Shown here one piece after another: positions 1 to 8,861 of a DNA stretch of 64,000 bases; within the stretch, counting starts at the first letter, position 1; each line of letters begins with the position of its first letter. This stretch comes from Streptomyces xanthophaeus. GTDB taxonomy: Bacteria > Actinomycetota > Actinomycetes > Streptomycetales > Streptomycetaceae. Location of the stretch: contig NZ_KL647137.1 in NCBI RefSeq assembly GCF_000725805.1, positions 186,001 through 250,000 on the forward strand. The letters run 5' to 3'. A program made the translations under genes and the position numbers. The notes below the pieces were generated by a model that saw only the letters and a list, made by a program, of their open reading frames with translations, had not been told where the DNA came from and did no database searches.

Positions 1-383
1 GCGTCCCCATGCGGCTGCGGGGGCTCCCGGCCGCACAGCGCGAGGAACGGGCCCGCACCCTGCTCGCCCTGGTGGGCCTGGCCGAACACGCGGGCCAGCG
101 CCCCGGCGAACTCTCCGGCGGACAACAGCAGCGCGTGGCCGTGGCCCGCGCCCTGGCCAACGAACCCGACCTGATCATCGCGGACGAACCGACGGGCCAG
201 CTCGACTCCGAGACGGGCCGCTCGATCATGCAACTGCTGCGCGCGGTGGTGCGCAGTGAGGGCGTCACCGCGCTGGTGGCCACCCACGACCCGGCCCTGA
301 TCGAGCTGGCGGACCGGGTCGTGGAGCTGCGTGACGGTCACATCGTCGACGAGCACCGGGTGGACGGGGCGGCTATCCGCTGA
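1..383 (+). CDS. ABC transporter ATP-binding protein, 5'-truncated by the window edge
   Basis: This is the C-terminal half of an ABC ATPase that would energise a membrane transporter. The visible part has the ABC signature LSGGQQQR, a Walker B LIIADEP, the D-loop GQLDSETG and the H-loop histidine in ATHDP. The GQLD and ATHDP style is typical of the MacB/LolD-like ATPases that pair with FtsX-like permeases (family knowledge). The reading frame is open to base 1 and the Walker A lies outside, so the true start is upstream; the ATG at position 9 is internal. The last 11 bases overlap the convergent STAS gene. Substrate is unknown. Confidence 0.9.
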   Translation, partial: VPMRLRGLPAAQREERARTLLALVGLAEHAGQRPGELSGGQQQRVAVARALANEPDLIIADEPTGQLDSETGRSIMQLLRAVVRSEGVTALVATHDPALIELADRVVELRDGHIVDEHRVDGAAIR

Positions 384-810
384 ACGGGCCCCCCGGGACC
401 GGGTGCCGTACGCGGGCCGCGGTGGTCAGCAGGAGGCGGACGGACCGGGAGACGGTGGCCAGTTCTACCCGGCCCCCGCCCCGGGCCCACTGGTCCAGTG
501 CGTGGAGCAGGGCCGAGTCGCAGAAGGTGACCAGCGCCGTGTCGAGGACGAGGCGGCGGGCTCCGCGGTCGGCTCCTTCCCCGAGGAGCCGGCGCAGTGG
601 GGCGGAGGTGTAGTGGTCGAACTCCCCGGCCAGGCTCAGGGCGAGGACGCCGCCCTGGAGCGTGGCCCGTATGCGGGGGAGAGGGTCGGGACCGCAATCC
701 GCCGTGACTTCGGCCAAGGACCCCGGCGGAGCGGCGTCACAGGACAGGGCCGGAAGGTCCGCGGGGGCGTCTGCCGGGGCGTGTATCGGGGCGTTTATCG
801 GAGTGCGCAT
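373..810 (-). CDS. STAS-domain protein (anti-sigma factor antagonist-like)
   Basis: A 145-aa protein. Residues from about 45 onward have the STAS pattern: a beta strand GGVLALSLAGEFD, then LVLDTALVTFCDSALLHAL, which matches the D(L)xxVxFxDSxGL region where the phosphorylatable Ser of anti-sigma antagonists lies. Here the motif reads FCDSALL, so the key Ser is kept but the following Gly is Ala. The first 40 residues are Ala/Pro-rich and probably disordered. Such proteins bind anti-sigma kinases in partner-switching pathways (family knowledge). No partner kinase lies next to it, so it is an orphan here. It converges on, and overlaps by 11 bp, the ABC ATPase. Confidence 0.8.
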   Translation of the reverse strand: MRTPINAPIHAPADAPADLPALSCDAAPPGSLAEVTADCGPDPLPRIRATLQGGVLALSLAGEFDHYTSAPLRRLLGEGADRGARRLVLDTALVTFCDSALLHALDQWARGGGRVELATVSRSVRLLLTTAARVRHPVPGGPFSG

Positions 811-961
811 GACCCCTGCAACGGACCGCGCCCCAGGTGGGAAGCGGAGGGACCCGGTCTTTCACCCGCGCGGGCCGCAGCACTGAGCCGTTCCGGCGAT
901 CTTCGTCCTTCCCCCGTGGCGCGGGTGCGCGTCCCTCGTCCGCGGGCGGTGATGACCGACA

Positions 962-1795
962 GTGGGCGGCGTGGATGTCGAAGAGGTCATCGATGCGCTG
1001 TACGCGCTGACGCCCGCGCAGTTCACGGCGGCGCGGGACGAGGCCGCGGCCGGGGCGAAGCGGGCGGGGGACCCGGCGGCGGCGAAACGGATCGCGGCGC
1101 TGCGCCGGCCCACGCGCGCGGCCTGGACGTCGAACCTGCTGGTCCGGGCGAATCCGGAGGAGGCCGGGCAGTTCTGCCAGCTCGGCGAGGCGCTGCGGGA
1201 GGCCCACCGGTCGCTGGACGGGGAGCAGTTGCGCGAGCTCTCGCACGAGCAGCACGTGGTGATCGGCGCGCTGGCGAGGGAGGCGGTGCGGCTGGCCGCG
1301 GAGGCGGGGACGCCGGTCTCCGAAACGGTGGTGCGGGAGGTCGAGCAGATCCTGCGGGCCGTCCTCGCCGATCCGGACGCGGCCGAGGCATGGACCTCGG
1401 GCCGACTGGTGAAACCTCCGGCCGCGGTGACGGAGTTCCCCGCCCTGGCCCCGGACGCGGCGCGGCCGGCCCCGCCACCGCCCGCGCCGGAGCCGGGGCC
1501 CGGTCACCGGGCCGCCGAGGCCGTGGCGGCGGCCCGGGCCGCGGCGCGGGAGGCGGAAGAGGCCGCGCAGACCAGGGAGGAGGAACTCCGGACCGCCGAG
1601 GAGGCACACGCGCGGGCGGCCGAGGAGGCGGAGCGCGCCGACGCCGCCCGGGACCGGGCGCACGAGGCCGAGACCACGGCCGCGGAACGGGTGCACACGG
1701 CAGCCCGGACGGCCGAGGAGGCCCGCCGCCGTGCGGACACGGCAGCCCGCCACCTCCACGCCCTGACGGACGGACCGATCCCCGAGGACCCCTGA
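962..1795 (+). CDS. Hypothetical coiled-coil protein
   Basis: A 277-aa protein that I do not recognise as a named family. The N-terminal 150 residues are helical and moderately conserved in look (VIDALYALTPAQFTAARDEAA, LRRPTRAAWTSNLLVR). A Pro-rich hinge follows at about 160-180, then a long Ala/Glu/Arg heptad-type region (about 185-265) that should form a coiled coil. There is no signal peptide or membrane segment. A GTG at 962 and another at 971 are both possible starts. Its last 50 bp are the first copy of the tandem repeat that follows (see 1746-2040). Similar proteins occur as hypothetical proteins in Streptomyces; no function is inferred. Confidence 0.75.
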   Translation: MGGVDVEEVIDALYALTPAQFTAARDEAAAGAKRAGDPAAAKRIAALRRPTRAAWTSNLLVRANPEEAGQFCQLGEALREAHRSLDGEQLRELSHEQHVVIGALAREAVRLAAEAGTPVSETVVREVEQILRAVLADPDAAEAWTSGRLVKPPAAVTEFPALAPDAARPAPPPPAPEPGPGHRAAEAVAAARAAAREAEEAAQTREEELRTAEEAHARAAEEAERADAARDRAHEAETTAAERVHTAARTAEEARRRADTAARHLHALTDGPIPEDP

Positions 1796-2040
1796 CCGCC
1801 CACCGCGCGGCTCCGGGCCCGCCACCCGCATGGCGTGAGGGGACGGGCCGAGCCCGGGGACCCTGACCGCCCACGGCGCCGTTCCGGGACCCGCAACCTG
1901 CACGCCCTGGCGGATGGGTCGCGCCTCAGGGACCCCTGACCGCCCACCGCCCACCGCGCGGCTCCGGGGCCCGCCACCTGTATGGCGTGAGGGACGGGCC
2001 GAGCCCCGGGGACCCCCGCCCGCCACCGTGCGGCTCCGGG
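1746..2040. repeat. Four degenerate tandem copies (71-80 bp) of a gene's 3' end
   Basis: Four imperfect head-to-tail units run at about 1746-1817, 1818-1888, 1889-1968 and 1969-2040. Each begins with a form of CCCGCCACCTSCACG or CCCGCCACCCGCATGG, has a GAGGGACGGGCCGAG- or GACGGACCGATC-like middle and ends in GACCGCCCACCGCGCGGCTCCGGG. The first unit contains the last 17 codons and the stop of the upstream gene, so units 2-4 look like tandem duplicates of that end that have since diverged. Unit 3 carries a short internal duplication (CGCCCACCGCCCACCGCG). The remaining 155 bp to the next gene hold nothing I recognise. Confidence 0.8.
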
Positions 2041-2195
2041 GCCCCGGATGAGGGGGACCGGCGTCGGCGGGTTCCGACCTGGTCCCCGCGGGACGTCGGC
2101 GCGTACTGCGCCGGGGGACCGTGGAGCCCGACCGGTCGGCGGCCACCGGGCGTTGCCCGGCGACCGGCCCTTCGGCCCGGAGATGGCAGCGGCCG

Positions 2196-3812
2196 TTACG
2201 GTGCCGCAGCGGTGGGCGGCCGCCGCTCGGCGCAGCGGGTGACGAGCTTGTCCATCAGGGCCGTCGGCAGCGAGGGGTTGGAGGCCCCGGCCCGCGCGAG
2301 CGCACGGGAGGGTCCCGCCAGCAGGTCTGCGAGGACCGACGGCGCCAGCGCCGGGTGGGCGGCCGCGTACTGCCCCGCCCTGGAATCGGCCAGGCACGGC
2401 AGCAGTGCCTCGGCCGTCGCCCGGGGGTGCACGGCGATCTCGTACAGGGCCCGGCGTACGGGTGGCTCGTGGCGGGCCAGCTCCGCCAGCAGGGTGCCCG
2501 GCGCGTCCGGGCTGGCGGCGACCCGGGCCAGCACCTGTACGCCGTGCCGCGCGACCATGGCGCGCAGCCGCTCCTCGGACAGGCCCGGGTGCGGGGCCAC
2601 GGCCTTGACCACCGAGGCGTCCGGGTCGGCGGCCAGCGCGTCCCGCAACTCCGGTGGCAGATCGTGCCGTTCGGCCACCCGCATGCGTACGGCCCCGTGC
2701 GGGGACGCGGCCAGCTCCGCCAGCTCGGCCGTCGTGGCGGCGCTGATCCGCGGTAGCGGTCCCGGCCCGGCCGCGCCCACGACGGCCGGCTGCGCGAGCA
2801 GGTCCAAGGGCAGCCGGGGGTGCTGGGCGACGCGCCTGCGGACCTCCCGCTCCGGGTCGGCGGCCAGCGCGCGGACCAGGGACTCGCCGATCGCTGGGTT
2901 CGCGGCGACCGCGTCCCGCACCTGGGGGGCCGGGTCCAGGGCGAGCCGCTCGTACAACGCCTCCGGCAGATCGGTGCGTTCGGCGAGCTCCCAGCGGACC
3001 GGCACCGAGGGGTGCCCGATCAGGGAGGCCGCCGCCTCGGCCGGGGTGCTCGGGTTCCGTGCCGTCCATTGCAGGGTCTCCAGGACGGTCGACCCGTGCG
3101 AGCCGTCACAGGCGGCGTCCGGGCGCAGCCGGCAGTCGGGCAGCAGGCAGTCGGGGTCGTGGCGGAAGGGGATCTCCTCCTGGTCGCAGACCAGGCAGGA
3201 GGTGGCCGCCGGGAGCCCGTCGCCGGTGATCAGAGCCGCGAGCGCCTCCGGCGGTACGGACTCGTTGCAGGACGCGGCCCGGCGGACCTCGGCGTGCGGG
3301 TGGCGGGCCAGACCGGCCGCCACCTCGGCGGGCGCCCACAGCGCGAGCTCCGCGACCACCGCCACCTCCGGGTCGGCGGCCAGGAGAGGCGCCGCCTCGG
3401 CCGGCAGGACCGGGCACGAGGCGAGCTTCTCCCGGACCAGGGGGTCCGGGTGCGCGGCGAGGAGGCGGGCCCACGCGGGCGGGGCGGTACCCGAGTCGAG
3501 CAGGGCGACCGCGACGTACGGCTGTGCCTCCAGGTCGATGTCGGCCGCCGCCGGCTTCCCCTCGTAGGCCAGGTGCAGAGCGGTGTGCTCCGCGTACGCG
3601 GCGAGCGCCACCGTCTGGGCGCGGCTGAGATCGGCGCGGTCGGCGAGCTCGTCCGCGAGCGCGTCCATGAAGTTTTCGTCGAAGTCCTCGTCGAAGTCCT
3701 CGTCCCCCGCCCCGGCAGCGGGCCCCGCGGCCAGGAGGGCGAGGAGCCGGTCCGTCAGCCGGGGCGGCAGCGCGGGGTTGGCGGCGAGCCCGAGCAGCAG
3801 GGAGTGGTTCAC
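2196..3812 (-). CDS. LRV/HEAT-like repeat protein with a cysteine cluster
   Basis: A 538-aa protein made of about 24-residue helical repeats of the form hxxLAxxPxxxVRxxVAxxPxLPxxLxxxL, which matches the leucine-rich variant (LRV) pattern known from Azotobacter and actinobacteria. Near residues 37-50 there is an acidic run (DEDFDEDFDENF). Between residues 172 and 225 the repeats are interrupted by six cysteines (172, 196, 199, 212, 217, 225), including CLVC and DCLLPDC, a plausible metal or Fe-S site. LRV proteins with an Fe-S cluster are known, but whether this cysteine set is equivalent is inference. The GTG at 3812 gives a GTGA overlap with the upstream LysR gene, implying coupled translation; the frame stays open further upstream, but only inside the LysR gene. 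Confidence 0.8.
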   Translation of the reverse strand: MNHSLLLGLAANPALPPRLTDRLLALLAAGPAAGAGDEDFDEDFDENFMDALADELADRADLSRAQTVALAAYAEHTALHLAYEGKPAAADIDLEAQPYVAVALLDSGTAPPAWARLLAAHPDPLVREKLASCPVLPAEAAPLLAADPEVAVVAELALWAPAEVAAGLARHPHAEVRRAASCNESVPPEALAALITGDGLPAATSCLVCDQEEIPFRHDPDCLLPDCRLRPDAACDGSHGSTVLETLQWTARNPSTPAEAAASLIGHPSVPVRWELAERTDLPEALYERLALDPAPQVRDAVAANPAIGESLVRALAADPEREVRRRVAQHPRLPLDLLAQPAVVGAAGPGPLPRISAATTAELAELAASPHGAVRMRVAERHDLPPELRDALAADPDASVVKAVAPHPGLSEERLRAMVARHGVQVLARVAASPDAPGTLLAELARHEPPVRRALYEIAVHPRATAEALLPCLADSRAGQYAAAHPALAPSVLADLLAGPSRALARAGASNPSLPTALMDKLVTRCAERRPPTAAAP

Positions 3813-4747
3813 CGGCCGGCTCCGGGCTCCGGGGCGGCGTCCGCGGCGGCAGCGCCGGCGGCGGCGGCGGTCAGGGCCGAGGCGAGGGCCTCGGTGTAGG
3901 GCCGCGGGCGGCGCCGTCGGGCGGTGGCGACGCCGATGTGCCGGGCCGGGCGGGGCGCTGCGACCCGTACCGCGACGAGGCCCGGCCCCGGGGCCAGTGC
4001 GACCTCCGGGACCAGGGAGACGCCGACGCCCGCCGCGACCAGGGACTGCGCGAAGAAGTAGTCGGTGGTGGAGGCCGCCACCTGGAGCCCGAAACCGGCG
4101 AGTTCCGCGTACCGGCGCAGGAAGGTCTCGGTCTTCAGGCAGCCGAGCACCCAGCGGTCGCCGGAGAGTTCGGCCGGACCGAGCGAGGGCCGGTCCGCGA
4201 GGCGGTGGCCGCGCGGCAGGACCAGCCACAGCGGGTCCTCCATCAGCGGGGTCCAGTCCAGCCCGGAACGCCCGCCCGCCGGTACCGGCGGCGGCCCGTC
4301 GAAGTGATAGGCCAGGGCGAGGTCGGCGGTTCCGGTGCGCACCATCGGCAGTGCCGTCTCCGGTTCGCCCTCCAGCACGGTCAGCTCCACCTCCGGGTGC
4401 GCGGCGACGAAACGGGACAGGGCGCCGGGAAGGAGATGCCGGCCGCCGCTGGCGAAGGTGGCGACGGTGAGACGGGGCCGGTCCCCGGTCAGCCGGTCGA
4501 TCTCGTGGCGGACCTGGTCCAGTTCGGCGGATATCGTCTCGGCCGCCTCGACCAGCAGCCGCCCGGCCGCGGTGAGCGTGATCCCGCGGGTGCTGCGCAC
4601 GGCCACCGGATGGCCGAGGGTGCGTTCGAGCGCGGCGATCTGCTGGGACACGGCCGAAGGGGTCAGGAGCAGTGCGCCGGCGGCCTTGTTGAAGCTGCCG
4701 TGCTCGGCCACGGCCCGCAGGACGCGGAGCCGCTGAACATCGATCAT
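3809..4747 (-). CDS. LysR-family transcriptional regulator
   Basis: A 312-aa regulator. Residues 1-60 form the winged helix-turn-helix (MIDVQRLRVLRAVAEHGSF, then NKAAGALLLTPSAVSQQIAALE), followed by a periplasmic-binding-like effector domain (LTVATFASGGRHLLPGAL to about 295). The Ala-rich C-terminus is unusual but harmless. It is divergent from the epimerase at 4819, with only 71 bp between the starts, the usual arrangement for a LysR protein that controls its neighbour. It is followed in the same operon by the LRV protein. The effector is unknown. Confidence 0.92.
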   Translation of the reverse strand: MIDVQRLRVLRAVAEHGSFNKAAGALLLTPSAVSQQIAALERTLGHPVAVRSTRGITLTAAGRLLVEAAETISAELDQVRHEIDRLTGDRPRLTVATFASGGRHLLPGALSRFVAAHPEVELTVLEGEPETALPMVRTGTADLALAYHFDGPPPVPAGGRSGLDWTPLMEDPLWLVLPRGHRLADRPSLGPAELSGDRWVLGCLKTETFLRRYAELAGFGLQVAASTTDYFFAQSLVAAGVGVSLVPEVALAPGPGLVAVRVAAPRPARHIGVATARRRRPRPYTEALASALTAAAAGAAAADAAPEPGAGR

Positions 4748-4818
4748 CAGTTTTCCTTACGACGTGTTCAGCAGCTCATCGGTTCCGCTGGGGACGATAC
4801 AACGGCAGGCTCGCAGCC

Positions 4819-5793
4819 ATGGGAAAGATTCTGGTCATCGGAGGCAGCCGGTACTTCGGGAAGACCCTGGTCGCGCGGATGCGCGACGCCGGGGACGAGG
4901 TCACCGTCCTCAACCGGGGCTCCGCCGACCCGCCGCCCGGCGTCCGCCGGCTCGTAGCCGACCGTGACGACGAGGAGGTCCTGCGGGCGGCGCTGGGTCC
5001 ACGGGATTTCGACGTCGTCCTCGACCAGGTCTGCTACACGCCGCACCAGGCCGCCGTCGCCCGGCGGGCCTTCGCCGGTCGCGCCGGGCGGTACGTGATG
5101 ACCTCGACGATGGAGGTGTACGACCCGGCCACGCTTTCCGCCGGGGCCGCGTTCCCCGCCCCGGCCGCCGGCCGGGCCCCGCTCGCCGAGGACCGCCTCG
5201 ACCCCCTGCGCACGCCGTCCGTGCCGGGACTTTCCTGGCAGGACCCCGCGCAGGTGGAGCGCGTCCTCGGCCCCGCGACCGCCTACGCCGAGGGCAAGCG
5301 GCAGGCCGAGGCGGTCTTCCTGCGCGATCCGGTCTTCCCGTACGTCAGCGTGCGCGCCGCCCACGTCCTCGGGGGCGGCCGCGAGGACTTCACCGGCAGG
5401 CTCGCCCACTACGTCGGGCGGATCGGGGCCGGAGTCCCGGTCGAGGTCCACGAGGCCCCGTACGCGACCTCGTTCATCCACCACCGGGAGATCGCGGGCT
5501 TCCTCCACTGGGCCGCGGGGGAGACCTTCACCGGGCCGGTGAACGCGGCCTCGCACGGTGCGCCGGACGTCACCGCCCTGTGCGAGGCGGTCGCCGCGCG
5601 GCTCGGGCGGCGACCGCACTACCGGCTCGTGGCGCAGGGCGCCCCCGCCTCGCCCTTCTCCTTCGACCGGGGGTACGCCATGGACAACAGCCGGGCCGCC
5701 GGGCTGGGCCACCGCTTCGGCCGGGTCGCCGACTGGCTGCCGAGCGCGGTCGACGCCGCCGCGCACGCCCTCACCGACCGGCCGGCGCGCTGA
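4819..5793 (+). CDS. NAD-dependent epimerase/dehydratase (extended SDR)
   Basis: A 324-aa Rossmann-fold protein. The N-terminus MGKILVIGGSRYFGKTLVA carries the dinucleotide-binding GGSRYFG (a GxxxxG variant of atypical SDRs), and YAEGK at about 155-159 supplies the Tyr/Lys pair. The reaction cannot be told from the sequence; reductase, epimerase or dehydratase are all possible. It is divergent from the LysR gene and is the likely target of that regulator (inference from layout). A hairpin 22 bp after the stop terminates it. Confidence 0.88.
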   Translation: MGKILVIGGSRYFGKTLVARMRDAGDEVTVLNRGSADPPPGVRRLVADRDDEEVLRAALGPRDFDVVLDQVCYTPHQAAVARRAFAGRAGRYVMTSTMEVYDPATLSAGAAFPAPAAGRAPLAEDRLDPLRTPSVPGLSWQDPAQVERVLGPATAYAEGKRQAEAVFLRDPVFPYVSVRAAHVLGGGREDFTGRLAHYVGRIGAGVPVEVHEAPYATSFIHHREIAGFLHWAAGETFTGPVNAASHGAPDVTALCEAVAARLGRRPHYRLVAQGAPASPFSFDRGYAMDNSRAAGLGHRFGRVADWLPSAVDAAAHALTDRPAR

Positions 5794-5814
5794 CCTCTGC
5801 GGGACGGCCGGCAG

Positions 5815-5847
5815 CCGTGCCCGGACCGGGCCCCGGTCCGGGCACGG
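5815..5847. terminator. Bidirectional terminator hairpin
   Basis: A perfect 15-bp inverted repeat (arm CCGTGCCCGGACCGG) with a 3-nt loop sits between the convergent epimerase gene and the gene at 5853. There is no U-tract, as is common for Streptomyces terminators. Confidence 0.85.
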
Positions 5848-5852
5848 GGCAG

Positions 5853-6323
5853 TTACGTCGGCAGCCCGAGGATCTCCACGATGCCCTCGGCGTAGGCGGC
5901 GGTCACCGAGCCCGGGGTGCCCGCCGCCTCCCGGTGCAGCTCGGGCAGGGCCCTGCGGATGAACGCGGAGGACTGCCCGTACAGGCCCGCCTCGTGGGAG
6001 GTCCCGTCGTCCTCGGCGCCGAGCAGGACCAGCACCGTCCACAGCAGCGCCTCGCGGGTGGTCCGGCGCGGCGGGCCCGCGGACCACACGGCCATCAGCA
6101 CCCCGGACACCGCCGGAGCGGGCGGGGCCAGCCGTTTCCCCGCGAAGGCGTGCCCCTCCAGTGCCCGGAACGCGGCCGGGTGCCCCTCGGCCGCAGCCCA
6201 CAGCGTGTCCTCGAGGTGCTGCGCGGAACGCCCGCAGCCGCACTCGATGGACGCCCAGTCGTGCCGCGCGATCTCCGCCGCCACCGTGTCCGGTACCAAC
6301 GGGCTGCTGCGCGGGTTGTCCAT
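5853..6323 (-). CDS. Conserved hypothetical protein
   Basis: A 156-aa cytosolic protein of no family that I recognise. It has a CGCG motif near residue 25 (IECGCGRSAQHLEDTLWAAA) and a helical C-terminal half. The ATG at 6323 is chosen because AGAGG lies just upstream; an ATG nine bases earlier (6332) lacks a ribosome-binding site, and a longer frame to 6485 would run into the divergent gene's promoter. It is followed by the shared terminator hairpin. Confidence 0.65.
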   Translation of the reverse strand: MDNPRSSPLVPDTVAAEIARHDWASIECGCGRSAQHLEDTLWAAAEGHPAAFRALEGHAFAGKRLAPPAPAVSGVLMAVWSAGPPRRTTREALLWTVLVLLGAEDDGTSHEAGLYGQSSAFIRRALPELHREAAGTPGSVTAAYAEGIVEILGLPT

Positions 6324-6441
6324 GCCTCTCATGGGAGGAGTATGCGTTTCGGCCACGCCGGGGACCAGAGGCACCCGGTGAGGTCCACCCGGCCGGGCCC
6401 GGAACCGGATTTCCCGGCCCCACGTCTGAGGTCCCGTGCGT

Positions 6442-7548
6442 ATGAAACGAAGAATCCTCACGCTCCTGTTCGCCCTGCTCGTCACCCAGCTCGGCTCCCT
6501 GATCAGCCCGGCCTACGCATGCGGCTGCGGGGCGATGGTCCCCGACGGCCAGTCCGTGATCGGGGTCGACCGCGAGACCTCCGTCGTGCGCTGGGACGGC
6601 CGGACCGAGCAGATCGTGATGCGGTTCACCGTGGGCGGGGACGCCCGCAAGGCCGCCTGGATCATGCCGGTGCCCGGGCGGGCCACCGTGGAACTGGGCG
6701 ATGCGGACCTGTTCGGCGAACTGGCTCAGATGACCAGGCCCGAGCGCAGGACGCGTACCTACTTCTGGCCGCGCGAGGACGACTGGCCGTTCTCCTCGGG
6801 CCGCCGGGACGGGGCCGGCGCCATGGCCCCCGGCACCGCCGACCCGGGCGTCGGCGTCGTCGGCCGCGAACGGCTCGGGGACTTCGACGTGGCCCGGCTC
6901 ACCGCCACCGACCCGGACGCACTGAAGGACTGGCTGGAATCCAACGGCTTCCGGCTCCCCGACCGCCTCGCCGCGGAGGTCAAGCCCTACGTCGACCAGG
7001 GCTGGGAGTACGTCGCCGTGCGCCTCGCCCCGCGGGAGCAGGGCAGGCCGCTGCGCGGCGACCTCGACCCGCTGCGGATCCGCTTCGACAGCGACCGGCT
7101 CGTCTACCCGATGCGCCTGTCGCGGATGGCCCGCACCAGCCAGTCGCTCGGCCTGTACGTACTGGCCGACCACCGGATGGAGCCCGTCTCCGCGATCGGC
7201 GGGAACGCACCGAAGGTGACCTTCGCGGGCAGGATCGCGCCCGAGGACGGCCCGCTCGCCGAACTCACCGGCGGCAAGAAGGTCTTCCTGACCGCGATCG
7301 ACCAGAGATTCCCCGAGCCGGGCCGCATCGACGCCGACCACGAGCTGCGCGCCACCGCCGAGGACACCCCGTACCGCCGGGCCGTCTACCGCGACGAACT
7401 GCTCACGGTGGGGGACGGCATCCCGGTGTGGCTCCTGACCGTCTCCGCCGCCCTGGTGGCCCTGGCGGCCGGAGCAGGCCTCACCGCGAGGGCCCGCCGC
7501 CGTCGCCGGGCCGCGGCGGCGATTCCGGCGTCGACCCCGGCAGGATGA
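6442..7548 (+). CDS. DUF2330-type secreted/membrane-anchored protein
   Basis: A 368-aa protein beginning with a Sec signal peptide ([20 protein letters not shown], then [10 protein letters not shown]), where the CGCG just after cleavage is a hallmark of the DUF2330 family. The extracytoplasmic body contains the conserved WIMPVPG segment. A single C-terminal membrane helix ([19 protein letters not shown]) followed by Arg-rich residues anchors it. Function is unknown; several DUF2330 genes lie near electron-transfer or envelope genes (general knowledge). A GTG at 6436 is possible but sits only 4 bp from GAGG. The 3' end overlaps the convergent dehydrogenase by 68 bp. Confidence 0.85.
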   Translation: MKRRILTLLFALLVTQLGSLISPAYACGCGAMVPDGQSVIGVDRETSVVRWDGRTEQIVMRFTVGGDARKAAWIMPVPGRATVELGDADLFGELAQMTRPERRTRTYFWPREDDWPFSSGRRDGAGAMAPGTADPGVGVVGRERLGDFDVARLTATDPDALKDWLESNGFRLPDRLAAEVKPYVDQGWEYVAVRLAPREQGRPLRGDLDPLRIRFDSDRLVYPMRLSRMARTSQSLGLYVLADHRMEPVSAIGGNAPKVTFAGRIAPEDGPLAELTGGKKVFLTAIDQRFPEPGRIDADHELRATAEDTPYRRAVYRDELLTVGDGIPVWLLTVSAALVALAAGAGLTARARRRRRAAAAIPASTPAG

Positions 7549-8572
7549 CCGTGACCCCGCGGCCCGGCGCGGTGCCCATCGCGGCCAGGGCCGCGGGGGC
7601 CGCGTCCAGCGGGATCGTCGAGGTGACCAGCAGGTCCGGGCGCAGCAGCCCGCCCCGGACCATTTCCATCATCGGCGGGTAGGCGTGCGCGGCCATCCCG
7701 TGGCTGCCGAGGACCTCCAGCTCCCAGCCGATCACCCGCTCCATCGGCAGCGGGGCCGGACCGGCCGCCGCGGGCAGCAGCCCGACCTGCACGTGACGGC
7801 CCCGCCTGCGCAGCCCGCCCACCGAGGCCGCCGCCGTGGCCGGGGACCCCAGGGCGTCGAGCGAGAGCTGCGCGCCCCCGCCGGTCAGCTCCCGCACCGC
7901 CGCGGCCGTGTCCGTCACGGCGCGGGCGTCCACGGTGTGCGCGGCGCCGAGCCTCCGTGCCAGCTCCAGCGCGCCGGGCGCGGTGTCGACGGCGACCACC
8001 CGGGCCCCGGCCGCGGCCGCGATCATCACGGCGGAGAGCCCCACGCCGCCGCAGCCGTGCACCGCCACCCACTCGCCCGCCGCCACCCGCCCCCGGGCGA
8101 CCACGGCCCGGAACGCCGTCGCGAAGCGGCAGCCGAGTCCGGCGGCCGTCGCGTACGACAGCTCCTCGGGCACGGCCACCAGATTGACGTCGGCCCGGTC
8201 GAGGGCCACGTACTCGGCGAAGGAACCCCAGTGCGTGAACCCGGGCTGCGTCTGGTGCGGACACACCTGGTGGTCACCGGCCGCGCAGTCGGGGCAGGTA
8301 CCGCAGGCGCTGACGAACGGGGCCGTCACCCGGTCGCCTGGCCGCCAGCCGGTCACGCCCGCGCCCACGGCCTCGACCACACCGGCGAGTTCGTGGCCGG
8401 GCACGTGCGGCAGCACGATGTCCGGATCGTGTCCCATCCAGCCGTGCCAGTCGCTGCGGCACAGTCCGGTGGCCTCCACCCGCACCACGACCCCGCCCGC
8501 CGACGGCACGGGATCCGCCACCTCCGTGACCTCGGGCAACTCCTCGTACCGTTCGAACACCACCGCGCGCAC
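7481..8572 (-). CDS. Zinc-dependent alcohol dehydrogenase family protein
   Basis: A 363-aa MDR enzyme. The catalytic zinc ligands Cys38 and His60-Glu61 (GHE) and the four structural-zinc cysteines (90, 93, 96, 104) are all present. The Rossmann motif is CGGVGLSAV. It should oxidise an alcohol, or reduce an aldehyde, with NAD(P); the substrate is unknown. The start is a GTG. The C-terminal Pro/Gly-rich tail overlaps the end of the DUF2330 gene. Confidence 0.93.
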   Translation of the reverse strand: MRAVVFERYEELPEVTEVADPVPSAGGVVVRVEATGLCRSDWHGWMGHDPDIVLPHVPGHELAGVVEAVGAGVTGWRPGDRVTAPFVSACGTCPDCAAGDHQVCPHQTQPGFTHWGSFAEYVALDRADVNLVAVPEELSYATAAGLGCRFATAFRAVVARGRVAAGEWVAVHGCGGVGLSAVMIAAAAGARVVAVDTAPGALELARRLGAAHTVDARAVTDTAAAVRELTGGGAQLSLDALGSPATAAASVGGLRRRGRHVQVGLLPAAAGPAPLPMERVIGWELEVLGSHGMAAHAYPPMMEMVRGGLLRPDLLVTSTIPLDAAPAALAAMGTAPGRGVTVILPGSTPESPPRPGDGGGPSR

Positions 8573-8702
8573 GGTCCCGCCCTCCGCTCGACTGCCCGTA
8601 CGCTACCCGGCCTTGTCGGGCCCGCGGGGCGGTGGCAGGCTGCCGGGTACTGCCGCCTCGGGCGGCAGCCGACCGGACCAGAGCCCGACCACAGGGGGAA
8701 CC

Positions 8703-8825
8703 ATGAACCGCAAGCGGACAGCCGCCGTCGTCTCCGTCCTGCTCGCCTTCGCCGTCACCGTGCTCGGTGCGGGAGCCCAGGCCCACGCGGCCGCGGGGGA
8801 GAAGAAGGTCGAGGTCATCAAGTAG
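8703..8825 (+). CDS. Small secreted peptide (40 aa)
   Basis: A 40-codon ORF with a good ribosome-binding site (AGGGGGAACC then ATG). It encodes a basic start MNRKRTAAVV, a hydrophobic signal segment (SVLLAFAVTVLG) and an AHA-like cleavage site, leaving a mature tail of about 12 residues that ends in KKVEVIK. It lies alone between the dehydrogenase, divergent upstream, and the DMT transporter, convergent downstream. It is too short for a family call, but the signal-peptide logic and spacing favour a real gene. Confidence 0.5.
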   Translation: MNRKRTAAVVSVLLAFAVTVLGAGAQAHAAAGEKKVEVIK

Positions 8826-8861
8826 CCCCACCGGGGCGGCCCGGGCGGGGACGGCGGCGGC

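Noticed and set aside
331..3567. Very long open frames on both strands across 331-1866, 737-2146, 1504-3069 and 1987-3567
   Set aside because: They are G/C-rich shadow frames, Arg/Pro/Gly-rich, and run against or over genes with clear domain motifs.
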